The notes under the pieces are model-generated. The model worked only from the letters and a program-made list of their open reading frames with translations, made no database searches and was not told the origin of the DNA. A stretch of DNA of 64,000 bases from Varanus komodoensis. Lineage: Eukaryota; Chordata; Lepidosauria; Squamata; Varanidae. The DNA is taken from assembly GCF_004798865.1 (NCBI RefSeq), contig NW_025336346.1, positions 8,812,572 through 8,876,571 on the forward strand. The letters are read 5' to 3'. This document shows positions 1-12,000 of this stretch, one piece after another. The stretch's first letter is position 1. Each line of letters begins with the position of its first letter. A program made the translations under genes and the position numbers.

Positions 1-3000
1 TGTCCATGAGAGGGATGGGAGCTAGGGTTAGGGACTTTGTATGCCCCTGTAGAATGTGTGCATAGTCAACAGAACAGTGGAGGTGGATGGTAAGGAAAGA
101 TTGTAGCTACCCTGTGAAACTTCTACTCCAAACAAGTGACTAGTGTTGTCAGGTGATAACAGTCATTTTTAAATGATGGACAGTATAAAACCAACTACTA
201 TCTGCAGATCTGTGTGGATCAGCATCTTTATTTTGCTATCCTCTTTATTCCAGGGAACAAGTATGTTCAGAGGTCTAGAATTTGTCTGAAGTTAGTTGTG
301 TGACTGGTAGGATACTTGACTAGCTTAACAGGGACTTCTTTGTGAGCTGTGTACTTCTGAATTTAAGAGTGAAGCTTTGTAAACTCCTATAGTCTGGTTT
401 GGATTACTTTTCAAGTCACCTTTTTGTAAACAAGTTCATAAAGAGATTCCAAAGCTAGATGGCAGCATATAATGGAATAAACAATAGCTGTGTTTTTTAA
501 ATGTCCCTGTTGGGATATGAAAGCAGAGAAGCACATTAATTCCCCGTATGTGTCCCTACAGGGCAGTATAACTCAGGAGGTTTGTATACTGAGTAGAAGT
601 TATTTTTCTTTTCTCTCCGTAGTTCACTTTCTTGTTTTTGTTGAATTACTGTTACGATTAATGTATGCAGTAATAGCAGTTCTTTCGTATTGGAGTTACT
701 GCTTCCCACAGTAATGAGGGCACATTTCCATAAATACCATGTATCAAGATGCAAGCAAACGTAAAATGAGAGAGAAAGGTGTACTCTACAAGATGGCAGA
801 AATTCCAACATGGTTTTGCTACACTCATGTCTCACAGGATACCCTTGTTTGGAGTCTAACCTGGAAAATTCATTGTAATGAAGAACTGTGGAGTAGCCTG
901 GCTACTCAGAGGCTGTCATTGGCCAGAGAGGCCCCTCCACAGAAATAATTAAATGAAGAGGAACTCTTGAAAGTCTGGGTGGATGGGATAGGTATGGGTG
1001 ACTGTAGCAGAAGAAATTATACAAGTCCTGTAGTGGGCTAGGTGGCGAAGCTCATATGCCAATAGCTTTTGTTGTGTCCATTATCAAGGCCTTAATTATT
1101 TTGGGTTGCACAATCCTCTTTGCCTTTTCTTTTGGAAAAAATGAAAAGTGTGTTCATCAAAAATGACAGAGTAGGATGGCTTGGAACTTGAATTGGCTTC
1201 CTGCTTCGGAGCTGTATTGTATGGTTCTGAACATCTAAAATGGCATTCCAGTTTAATTCTACAATATTGGGTGGCTTATTTTTAATGGTACCTTGCTATA
1301 GTCAAGGGGTGAAAAATATTGTAATAAAAATTCTAATTAGTGTAACTGAACCACTGACCACATTATCTGCACCCAATATATTTGTTCATGCTCTTTGCTA
1401 TAGAAGCAGAAAAAAATTGCATAGTACGGTATTGCAAATAATCAGTAGAATCCCTTCTCTGATTTTGAATGGGAGTGTTGTTACTGGGGGAAGTATCCCA
1501 AGACCATTGTGCTGCTTAATCTAATGTTGTATTGCTAGCATAAGCAATCTGTAGTAGTACACCAGTAGAATAAGCAGGCAAACAGATTTTCCAGGGAAAA
1601 CAGCCTGCTCTGCGGGGATACTGCTAGAGGTCACTTATGCTAGTGATGAATGAAGAATGTTAGTGGACGAACAATGTCAGATACTGGCCAGGGTGTTGGA
1701 GTATAACTTTATCTTTAAAGTTTATCTGCAACAATTTTTGCAGCGTGCTGATTTCTACAATTTTAGCATAACTATTGTGTTCAAAATTTGGGGCATACAT
1801 TTTAATGGGACAATTTTTGCATGGTAAAATCATAAACTGACTATACCAGGTTCTGTCCAACAACGTACTAGCACCTGGAGTTCAGGGACTTCCTGCTTTC
1901 CTCAGAGACTCCTGAAAACTCTCTTGATGGTTGGCATTTTTCTCAGGGGGTATGTTGTGGCACAGGGCACTGGGCAGTGATGGGGACTTAAATCCCTGAC
2001 AATCCACTGGCGGCACCTTCCATAAACTGTAGAGCTTGCTGTGTAAAGTACTTTTCCCCTGATTTTTCAGGGAGTTACTCTCATTCTCCCATGTAAAAGC
2101 CCACCTCTTTCAGTAGGGTGCTCTTAGTGATCCTCTTCCCCCTGTGGGACATTTGAAACAAACCTTTGGCTTGCTCCAAGAAATACCTTGTTGATTCTCT
2201 TAAAGACTCATATGTTTCTTGAAAGAATCTTCGCCATGCCATTTAATGTTGAGCTTTGTGTGAAAGTCAGCATTTGCACTGAAGCTCCAGATACAAAAGT
2301 GTAGTTGGAAAATGTCACACTATTTTAAATAGAGTGAAGAGAAAAATCTGCTCATCTCTTTTTAACCAAAGGTGTGACTGACCAAGTTCTGAAATGACAG
2401 CCTTCTTAAATATTAGCACCATCTTTTCAGTGCAACATTGGCTTGGTTTCTATGTTGCCACAGGAATGTTGGAAGATGTTAATGGAAAGGCCTACCCATT
2501 ACTTTTTCTGTAATGGCCTTTATTCCTTCTGTAATTGCAAAATTGTTGGGGACAAGAATTGCTTCAGTGACACACTGCTAACACTGCAAAACATGTAGGA
2601 CAGGCAAATTGAGAAAGTTCAGGAAAAGCACATGCCTAGTCAGCTGCACCAGCTCCTACTTGTAGTGGCATGTGATCAAGCAGTGATTAGATTGTGTGTG
2701 TGTGTGTATCTGCACACAAGTAGGACACTTATCTATCTTGGGGACAATTTCAGGTAGGTCTGTCCGATACCATTCTATATATGCAAAATGGAACAAGCAC
2801 AGGAAAAAATGCATGCACACATATACCTGACATGCTTATCTTAAAATGCATACAAAGCAACATTCCTCCTAAATGGGAACATTCCCTCCCTGTTTGTGAG
2901 ACACTAGAAGAATGGGTTAGTTGGCGGACAGTTCTGGCAGTCTCTTGACGATACATCTACACACAGTTTGAAGTTTCCCAGAGTCATGAGTTGTAATCCC

Positions 3001-3544
3001 ATTGGAATTACCAAAAAGGAAGGGGTTGTAAGGGAGTGTTGCGGACCCTGTTACAATCAGATCCAAGATTGGAGTTTGGTATTCAGGCACCAGAGGGGCT
3101 GGTGATGTGAGTGTGAGAGAGCCAGGTGTTTATCAAAGGAAGTTCAGGAAGGAGAAATGTAGGTACTGGACTGATTTACTCAGTGAGGCTTCTGAGTGGA
3201 GATGTTTTGGTATTATACAAGAACATCTAGTAGTTTGGAAGAAAGATGATGACATGAAGTCTGAAAGATCAAATAGAGATTGTACACTGCCATATAAGGC
3301 CTGATATACAAGCTGTGATATCAATGCAGTAACCCATCTGGGGATGTATACTGAGGCGTCACCTTTTCACATACTGCCTCTAGAAGGGATTTCTATGAGT
3401 TGAACACACTGAATTGTAGTGTGTGCCGTTGTGACTGCATCAGGAGGGGACTGCAAAGCCAAAGACCCCCTTTCCTGGCTTCTCCATGAAGAGCAAAACA
3501 AGAAAGATGGTGCACTCACCAGACCTTTATTCTTCTGTTACACT

Positions 3545-3905
3545 TCCACCGCTTGTTTTCCACAGCGCCTTGGCCCTTGCCTGCTCTGGCTCCCTTCCCT
3601 CCTGTCGCTATGGCAATGAACTGCGCCGTCCTGCAGTAACGCTCCCCAGCTCTGCTCGCGGTTTGCCCTGGCCTGCCTGCCAGCGGCAACTGCACCGGCT
3701 CTTCCTCAAACACATGTGCGTTTCCGCGCCCTTTCCTCTCTCCCGTCTCTCTCTCCTCCTGTCTCTCCTTCCTCTGCCTCCTCTTTATCTTCCCTCTTTG
3801 CGCACCACTCCACCCAACCCAGCTGTTCCTGCCTCGGTCCGCAGTCCCGTACAGCTGCGTGCTCGCTCGTATACCCTGGTCGCTGCCTCCTTGTGAGTTG
3901 CTCTG
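3545..3905. promoter_or_regulatory. CpG-island-like block inside IARS1 intron
   Basis: About 360 bp of C-rich sequence with roughly 20 CpG dinucleotides sits in an otherwise AT-rich, CpG-poor intron. It holds an RFX-like palindrome at 3604 and ends next to a strong donor-like GTGAGT at about 3891. These traits fit an intragenic promoter with a non-coding first exon, but a GC-rich repeat is also possible. No initiator, TATA box or matching downstream exon was identified. The open frames across it are low-complexity and match no protein I recognise. Confidence 0.4.
3604..3617. promoter_or_regulatory. RFX X-box-like palindrome
   Basis: GTCGCTATGGCAAT matches 11 of 14 positions of the idealised X-box palindrome GTTGCCATGGCAAC, which RFX transcription factors bind. 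It lies inside the CpG-rich block. A match of this quality can occur by chance, so binding is an inference. Confidence 0.3.
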
Positions 3906-5527
3906 CCCACATGGATTCCCAGCCTCACCCTGTTGTCTTCAGCCCTGCTCTGTGGAAGGCCCCAGGAAGAGGGGTGAGCCCCTCTGCCTCCTCACAGCCG
4001 TAGTGTCTAACTCTGGGATTTCCTGAGCTTCTTGTATCAACTCTGCAAACCAGCCAAGTCAGGGTTTTGCAGGGATGGTGTGTATATTCCTGCACACAGT
4101 TTCCCACAAAACATTTTGTGCTGCAGTTGCCAAGAGTTTTCCTTTCTATGAGTAAGGCACTATGTAAGTCTGGCTGTGTAGATTCTACAGATCTTGCTTT
4201 CTAGTGTTTTTGCACTATAGTTGGATCTTTTGATAACAGTTCTCAAATTCTCAATTTATGAATTAAATAAAAAATGGTATAAGCTTGTACATGAAAGGTG
4301 ATATAACCATTGCTTCCATTGCTTTATTTCTGGATCTCTAGTTTGCTACTTAAACAATGAATGAATGCATTTTATCCACTTCATGCTATAGGTGCTGTCT
4401 ATCGAAATGTTGAAGTAGAAAGTTATTGCATCAAACAGCAAGATTACAAACTGCATTTTTCACATTAGTGAATTGCTCAGATGCTCTTTCTATCTTAATT
4501 CAGTTTTCTCCTTGTTAGAGTGGGTCTCTCAGGGTCAACACAAACAGTGTAATTGTAATGAGTTCAGACTCTAAAATGTTTAAAGGCAGTTACATTTTTT
4601 TCAAAGCAAAAAAACTAATGCTACCCGAAAACTAGACTGCTGGGCTTTTCTAAATTATTTCAGCAGTTCTTATACTAGGAATTCGACTTAGCATTATATA
4701 TACTTCACACAAACTAAAAATAACTTACAGCTGTGTCGAGAACTCAAGAAAAAATGTATTGTGCTTAAGTCAATGTGTGAAGTGAAATTTGCAATGCATT
4801 CTGTTTTGACTGACTTTATTAAAGAGACGTCTGTTGCTACTTAATATTACTTTGGGGTAAATCTACAATGACACTTGGAAAAGTATAGGAATTCAGGGGG
4901 TAACAATAAACCGACAGAACAACACTGGCAACCTTAACCAGCATTATTTCATGGAGTGAGGAGATGAATGTAGGCAAGAATGTGGGCTGCCGGAAGAGGG
5001 TGCTGCACTCCACTCCTCCTCTGCACCCGGCATAACAATTGAGTGGGCTGCCCCAGCAAAGACAGCCCTCTCCTCCTCACCCAGCAACTGCTTCATCACT
5101 TCATCATTGGGAACGAGGAATGGCGTTCCCTGGTCCTCTTCTGCCTTACTGCAGTAGACAAGGACAGGCAGTCCCCAGGTCACAAATTAGTTCTGTTCCT
5201 GAGAAAATGGTGATTTGTCTTTAAGTTGAATTTGTATGTAAGTCGGATCACTTATAGTTGTTTCTCCACGTGCATGGGGGTTAGGGGCACTTGGCCCATG
5301 AAAGTGGCAAAAGCATGACTATCTCTAGCACTCATCCCTCCAAAACTCACCAGTACCAGCTATTTACCACAAGGAAATACTAGAGAGATTTCCCTCCTGA
5401 TGGATGGAGCAGGAAGGCATGCTTCAGAGGCTCCCCTCTCTCCCTTTATACTTCCTTTCTCTCTATGGTGAAGCTTTGGCGGTCCTCCCTCTCTCCCCTT
5501 TTGCTGTCTCTCTCTCTGGTGAGAGAG

Positions 5528-5676
5528 ATCCCACTCAGCCATGAAGCCAGCTGGGTAATTTTGGGCCAGTCACAGATTCTAAGCCCAACCTACCTCACAG
5601 GGTACTTGGGATAAGATTGAGAGCAGGAGGAGGGGAGTTGCTTTGAGTTCTTAAAAAAGGCAGGATATAAATTTAA
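5528..5676 (+). repeat. tRNA-derived SINE, body and tail fragment
   Basis: The series of phrases 'ccatgaagccagctgggtaa', 'ttgggccagtcacagattct', 'cctacctcacagggtacttg' and 'ggcaggatataaattt' follows the body of a common squamate tRNA-derived SINE. The tRNA-like head with its A and B boxes is missing or unrecognisable. Family assignment is from memory of the repeat, not a search. Confidence 0.5.
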
Positions 5677-6582
5677 CAATAGTAATGTCTTTGGAGGCTC
5701 TGCTTGCATACCCAAGTTGTGGAATAAGTAATAAGTTGTGGAAATACAGAACTCTCCTCATTTCAGAAACTTGCTCACTACAGAAAGAAACATTCCCTTC
5801 TCTTTGCTTTCAGGTGGGCTTTGAATACATTTTTGTTTCAATCCACTCTGAATACATTTTGGTTTCAGTCTGCTTAGGGGTGGTTTAATTACTGCTTATG
5901 CTTAAAATTTGGGAACTTCTTAATTTGCTGTTGAGGTTTTTTATTATGCCTTTCTTCTAGCTCAGTAGAGTTGTAGATAATTTTAATTAATTGTTCTAAT
6001 TTGACTGATATTTATGCAATTGATTTTTTGTGGTACTTCTTTCTTTTTTGTAATCTACTTTGAGAGAACCCCATCCTGAAAACCAACACAGAAATATTTT
6101 AAATGAATAAACATGGAAGTGGTAAAATTGTAACATAGCTATAAAAAGATCCCAAACAAAGCATACTTGTCTGAGTGGATATATGATGTCCATCAGCAGA
6201 ATTTACTTAGACTGCCTCTCTGCAGGAATCCCATTGATTGTGAGTCTCTAAATTACATAAGAGAAGATTGAAAGCTGTGCTGATGGGCCTGCAATTTCAC
6301 AATAATATTAGTTACTCCTGGAATTGTTATAACTGTTCTTTTTATTTCCTCACAAAATCTGTTTCAGAAAACCTTGTAATGTCCTTGCAACATAGTCTAA
6401 TAGAGTTTTCGTAGTGTCTAACACTGAACTTCCTTGCTCCAACCCTTTCCCTCTACCATGAACTCACCCAATGGTTCTCTCTTGATTGCCATACTTTATT
6501 GCTTATTGTAGGGCCCTTGTGCCACGAGGTGGAATAGAAGTACAAAAATTAAAATAAGAGCTACAATAATATAGAAATAAAG

Positions 6583-6660
6583 CGAGTCAGAAGGGGTCTC
6601 CTGGGCCATCTAGTCTAACCCCCAGCTCCAGCCAGCTCCACTCATGGCATGCCTACCATG
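6583..6660 (-). repeat. CR1 LINE 3' end fragment
   Basis: Read on the minus strand this matches the CR1 3' end, with the phrase 'tagactagatggcccagga' followed by a run ending in 'cttctgactcgc'. The same words occur on the plus strand at 45810-45845, so the two are members of one CR1 subfamily. Confidence 0.5.
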
Positions 6661-6829
6661 TGCATGTCCATATAATGCATGTAAAGTGCTTGAACATCTA
6701 AAGCCATATTATAATTAAAGATGCATGGGTGAAAGCAAGAATAAAGTGCTTAAAGCTTCTCACTAGCTACGTTGGAAACAACACTAAACCAAGGATGGGG
6801 AACTGTGGCCCCTAGATGTTGGGTTAGAG

Positions 6830-7025
6830 CAGAGGTGTCAAACTCAACTTCCCTGGGGGCCGCTGGAAGTAGAGTCTGGGTGAGGCTGGGCCGCATCAAG
6901 CGGTGGTGGTGGGCTGCTCCTCCCACGTGGCTCCCGGAGGCCGGCGCTTGAAGGCCGCAGGGCCCCTCCCCCGTGCCCCTCCCGGCCCGGCAATTGGCCC
7001 ACAGGCTGCGAGTTTGAGACCCCTG
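6830..7025. mobile_element. Non-autonomous hAT element (MITE) with 8-bp target duplication
   Basis: A 196-bp GC-rich element has terminal inverted repeats CAGAGGTGTCAAACTC and GAGTTTGAGACCCCTG, mismatched at two positions. It is flanked by a perfect 8-bp direct repeat GGTTAGAG at 6822-6829 and 7026-7033. An 8-bp duplication and CAG...CTG ends are hallmarks of the hAT superfamily. The interior carries no transposase frame. It landed in an older repeat whose words 'ggggaactgtggcccctaga' sit just to the left. Confidence 0.8.
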
Positions 7026-7479
7026 GGTTAGAGCATCTATTATTCTTGACCAATGGCCAGGCTATGCAAAACCACACCTTAGCATTATAAGAAGTCTTAA
7101 TGCTTACACGCACACTCTTTTCTAGTGTGATCACATATGCGTTGACTGAATCATAAACCATGCCTACCATAAGATTTTCACTAACCATATGCTTATTGGG
7201 TTTGAATAGCACAGCAGGTAAATAGAAAACTAAAGCTTCTGAACTATGCCTCACAGCTGTGCTAGAGAGGGGGAAAGCCCAAATCCAAGACTAAACTAGT
7301 GTGAAGCATTGTGTCTGAGCCAACCTGTGGTTAAACTGCTGTGCTAAACTGAGACTTGAAACGAAGATTTTCGTTTCATATGTTGTAGTCTTGCTGGCTA
7401 CATGGTCTCTTGCTGTTAGAATATCTGTTTCTTAGGCACTTCATCCTTAAGAACCCTGCACTCTTTATTTATTCCAATA

Positions 7480-8400
7480 TTTTAGACTGTCCTTTATGAT
7501 AGGAGAGCAGTATATAGTAAAATCAGAAGAACAAAATAAGTTAAAGCAATAAGAGGCAGAAAATACATAAAAAGACGAATTAACTGGTTAAAATAAATCA
7601 GTTTAAAGTCTCTGGGAAAACGAATTGGTTTTGGCCTAGCACCAAAAGGAGCCTGATACCAGGTCCAGTTGTACCTTGATGTGAAGGATGTTCAGTAGTC
7701 ATGGTGCCACAATAGAGAAGTGTGTTGAGAGTGGGCCCAACTCTCAAGTAACTGCCTTCTCAGATGGATTCTTCAGATTCAGAGGAGGAGGCAGAGGGGA
7801 GCACATGATTTTGCCATTTCAAGATTGCAAATTGAAGATACTCAGTGTGAGAATTAACCCACCATGGAAAAGGAGGAAGGCATTTCAGAACTGGGTGGGA
7901 AGGAAACTGAAGGGGAGTTCCTTGACCCTGTCAGGAGATGGCTGGCTAAGTGAATGGACCAATTAAGAAGCATTCACTGTCCCATTACTAAGCCCCCAAA
8001 CAGCAGGAACCACCTGACTCAGAGTCAGACTCTTTCTGGGAACTAGGGGGTATTTCAGTTTGGATTTAGCTCTTTACATGGAAAGATGCTACTCAAAAAG
8101 AACATCTGAGAGAGATCATTAATTTATGCTGTTCTGCCACCTGCAAAGCTGTTGTAAAGAAGAGTGCTTCTGTGTGTTTTGTCTAAGTCTGCTGGAGAGG
8201 AAAAAGGGCAGCTAGAGAGACCTGTTCTCCAGCATGTTTTCTCTGCTGATTGTTGAGATATTTGAGACTTAAGCTAGGTCAACAGCATCTTGAATTGGAC
8301 TCAGAAGCAGATGGGCAGCCAGTGTAGATCGCCTAAAACTGGTGCAGTATGATTCTAACTGGCTGCTGAATTCTGCACTAGCTGAAACTTCAACGGCAAG
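7480..8400 (-). repeat. Old L2-type LINE relic, fragmentary
   Basis: Phrases near 8310-8385 such as 'gggcagccagtgtagatcgc' and 'gaattctgcactagctgaaa' resemble the antisense 3' region of L2-like vertebrate LINEs. Similar but weaker words run back to about 7600. The copy is heavily decayed and its limits are approximate. Confidence 0.35.
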
Positions 8401-8950
8401 CCTATTTTGTACAATACACTCACATTAAAGTATAATAGGGTAAACATGCAATATGGTCAGATTAAGGTGCTCAGGTTAAAGTGCAGCACAATTAAAGTGC
8501 CATCAGATATAGTCAACTCAAAACTTCCTATAAACTATCAAGTGCTAAGAGCTCATACAAAAGCAGGTGAAAATAATTACTTTTAGGCACTGGACTTAAT
8601 TATCACATAAAAGACATTGGGAACATCCACATTCATGTTCTTGTGCCTTCTTATGCAACATTTCTTCAAAAAAAAAAAACTTCTGGCTTTCATTCAGAAA
8701 CCCTCTAAGACTTCTTACCAGTTTAACCCATGGAGCCTAGATAGCATAAGAAACATAAATCTTTCAGTCAAGGTTAAGGTTTAAACAAATGTATGCATTT
8801 TGCATGAAAGTAGAAAAGTGTTTTATTTTGCTGACCAAAGAGTTAAATAACTAGAAAAATAAACTGATTGCATTTACTGTTATACAGAAAATGCATAATA
8901 GTTTATCCTGATTTTGCTGATTGCAAATAAGAATTCTTTCAAAAAATTAG

Positions 8951-9077
8951 GGTTCCTGACTTCGTGAAAGAAAAGCGGTTTGGAAACTGGTTGAGAGATG
9001 CACGCGATTGGGCTATTTCACGAAACCGATACTGGGGGACACCCATCCCATTGTGGGTCAGTGATGATTTTGAAGAG
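8951..9077 (+). CDS. IARS1: IARS1 exon a: end of editing insertion, return to catalytic fold
   Basis: The acceptor is TTAG at 8947-8950 and the donor is GTATGT at 9078. The exon encodes [14 protein letters not shown] followed by [20 protein letters not shown]. The WGTPIP motif is conserved in class Ia synthetases, where the chain leaves the editing domain and re-enters the Rossmann fold. The first base completes a tryptophan codon and the exon ends on a codon boundary after DDFEE. Confidence 0.97.
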
Positions 9078-12000
9078 GTATGTCAGAAACAAGTACGAAT
9101 AAGTGAAGATTGGTTTAATACAATAATCTGATTGTCCTTAGAATGTAACAGTACAGATCAAGTTATCTAGACAAAAGACGTTCTTGATTCCTGATTCCTG
9201 ATAACTGAGGTATCCATTGCCAGCTGTGGCAGATGAACAATCATTCACTGATGACCTCATACATCAATATTTGTAGTTAAATTTCTGAAAAACTTTTCTA
9301 AATTCAGTTTTAGAATTTAAGCCCACATTTTTAAATTTGCTACTTAAATGTAATTGATTCTGCAATTACATGTTTCTCCTATAGATTGTGTTTAATTTTA
9401 TAGTAATGTTTGATTTTTCATTTCTAATATGTTGAACTTCACCAGGTGCTCTGTATTGGATCAGTGGCAGAACTGGAAGAATTTTCAGGAGTGAAAGTCA
9501 CCGATCTCCATAGAGAAAGGTTAGTGATTCTGGCAAAAGTAAGCCAAAATCTTTTGTAGCTTATTCAAATCTTTGCTAACGTCATTGCTGAACCCTTTTT
9601 TAAAATGCAACCTTCATTTAAGTGGTTAAAAATAAGCTGGCAGATGACTTTGTGGAGATTGCTCAGCTGCTGCACAGCCCGTGTGCATTGCTCCAACCAA
9701 AGTCTGTTATCAGCTCTCAAGTCTCCCTGACTGCAAGAATTGCAGATTGATTTTCAACCTGGGAGGAATCAACTATCAGCTAAATTCCCAGTCCCCACTG
9801 TCCCTTCTCTTATTTCCTCATGCTCAAAGCATGTAGCATAAGATTATAGTCTGACACAGATCCTTGAGTTGTCAAAAGTATACATTAAACACTTTTAACA
9901 TTAAGGAGATATTAAGATGGGTGGAGGGAGAAAATAAGATATTATTTTAAAATAATATTATATTATTTTAAACATATTATTCTGTGAAGCAGGGTGGGCA
10001 AGTTGTGGCCCTTAGACATTTTGGCCTACAGCTCCCATCAGGCTTAACAAGCATAGCAGAGTTTTCATAGGGAATGATCTCCCCCACTCCTTTTGACCCA
10101 GTGGAAGGAGGTTGATCTTTTAGGCAGGTATAGACATGAGGTTAAGGTAAGGCTCATGGGGCGGAATTGTGTGGGTTTGGGCATGGCATATCTAGCATGT
10201 ATACAACGACATTTTGGACATTAATACCTTTTATCAGCCCAGAAAGGTAGAACTAAAGGTGAGACCTTTGGAATTTCCTTCCAATCCTGGTAGAGAGAAC
10301 TGACAAGGGGGATTCCCAGCCTAATTGTATGGTGGATGCTTGAAACATGGAAGGCAGGATGTTAGGTAATGGGAAACTAGGCCATTTTGCTAGGTAACCT
10401 GGATTTTTACAAAGGGACAAGTACTTTGTTCCTCAGGCCTTTCTCTTTAAACATACTTTCAGTACATTTGAGACAAGGCTTCCATTCTTTTATTCTTTAT
10501 TAGGAGAAAATGGGATGAGAAGAGCTAGATGTTGTTGCAAAAAAAGTATTTCCTTCTGTGCAGCTGTAGGAGAGGAGGGGAAGTACACAAATCCCAGGCT
10601 TACCTAGGCTCATTCCCATAATGTAAAAACATCGTTTATTGTTGTGTCTGAATGAGGTTTTTGTCTGTTGGAAGTTAGTAGCTATATTAGCTATTATTTG
10701 CAAAATAGCTATTTTAGCTAACTTTTCAAATAATATGTGGAGACGTCACCAAGCCCTTCTCCATTGGTTGGCTAACAATTTTAGGTTAAAATGAGTAACT
10801 TGAGCAGTACACAATTCGTAGTGTTGAGTGCATGCTTGCCTGAGAACAAGCCATAAGGACTACCCTTATGTAATTCTAATATAATCTAGAATCTGTATAT
10901 GTATTACAGTGCTAATATAATATAGATCATATAGATATATATGATTCTAAAACAGCTTTCTTTTAGATTCTCATTCAGCAATGTGTCCCTGGGTAGGTGG
11001 TAAATTACAAAGTTTATACAGGGTTTGTCCTAGGACCAAATGACCTAGTTGGTCCTAGGACAAAGCAAGAGAAAACTTCATTTGGAAGCAACAATCACAA
11101 AACTGAAGCTATTTTTTGGGGGGACATCATGAGAAGGCAAAACTCATTGGAGAAAACAGTGATGCTAGGGAATGTTGAAGGCAGGTAGAGAAGAGACAGA
11201 CCAGATGGATTGATTCCATGAAGGAAGCCACAGTCTCGAGTTTGTAAGAGCTGAACAGGGCTGTCAAGGACCAGACATTTTGGAGGACTTTCAATCATAG
11301 GGGTGCCATAAGTCAGAGAGAACTGGACAGCATATAATAAAGACAACAACAGCATATTTTATGTAGTCAGATTAATATTGGAAGAAAATGCATATTGCAT
11401 AAAGGAATGTTTTGATATAATTGCTTATCATAATTATTGATCTAGTTATACCAGATTCATATTGTAAATGGTCTTGAATTGTCTAAGATTATTTACAAGA
11501 ACGATGTCCATGTGCTTAACAAGACACTGGTTCTTAGGCAATCAACTTATTTCTGGCATTAGCTAGCTGGCTATCGGTTGATCATCATCCTCTTGAAAAG
11601 TGAAAGTGACCTGGAAAGGTATCTGGTACATTAGGGTATCTTTGAGCAATTTTTCAATATAATAATTTGACTGTAAGTATACAACTTGTCAATTTTGCAA
11701 AACTGGTGAAATCTTTTTCATTCTGACTTTTCTAATGGAATGCTGATTTGGAAAATCTATGAAAGCGTTTTGAATATCCTGTTTAGAATTCCTAATTGCC
11801 TCTGTGATTGGTTACTTAAGTCCAGTGTCCTACTTCTGGGATGAAAATGCAGAACTTAAACTATTGCTGGAATATTTTTTTTCTTTGTAGTGTTGATCAT
11901 ATAACCATCCCTTCACGTTGTGGCAAAGGTACACTACATCGTGTTTCAGAAGTGTTTGACTGCTGGTTTGAAAGTGGAAGTATGCCCTATGCCCAAGTCC

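Larger units (their letters stand above)
1..8950 (+). other. Upstream IARS1 intron (partial), no exon found
   Basis: The exon at 8951 needs a preceding exon ending in TG to complete a tryptophan codon. I found no stretch here that encodes the expected editing-domain residues before a GT donor, so this is read as one long intron reaching past the window start. It contains a CpG-rich block (3545-3905), SINE, CR1 and hAT relics, and old L2-like sequence. Bases 1-2650 and 4000-5150 show nothing I can name. The short reading frames here look like chance. Confidence 0.7.
9520..11890 (+). other. IARS1 intron with RTE relic and perfect hairpin
   Basis: This 2.4-kb intron holds a short hAT-like relic at 9990-10060, a perfect 15-bp hairpin at 11024-11064 and an RTE/BovB-like 3' end at 11085-11350. 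The rest, including an AT-rich patch near 10880-10945, shows nothing I can name. Confidence 0.7.

Noticed and set aside
3486-3896. A 136-codon open frame across the CpG-rich block
   Set aside because: Low-complexity Leu/Ser/Pro-rich translation, no recognisable domain, and overlapping frames on both strands; explained by base composition.
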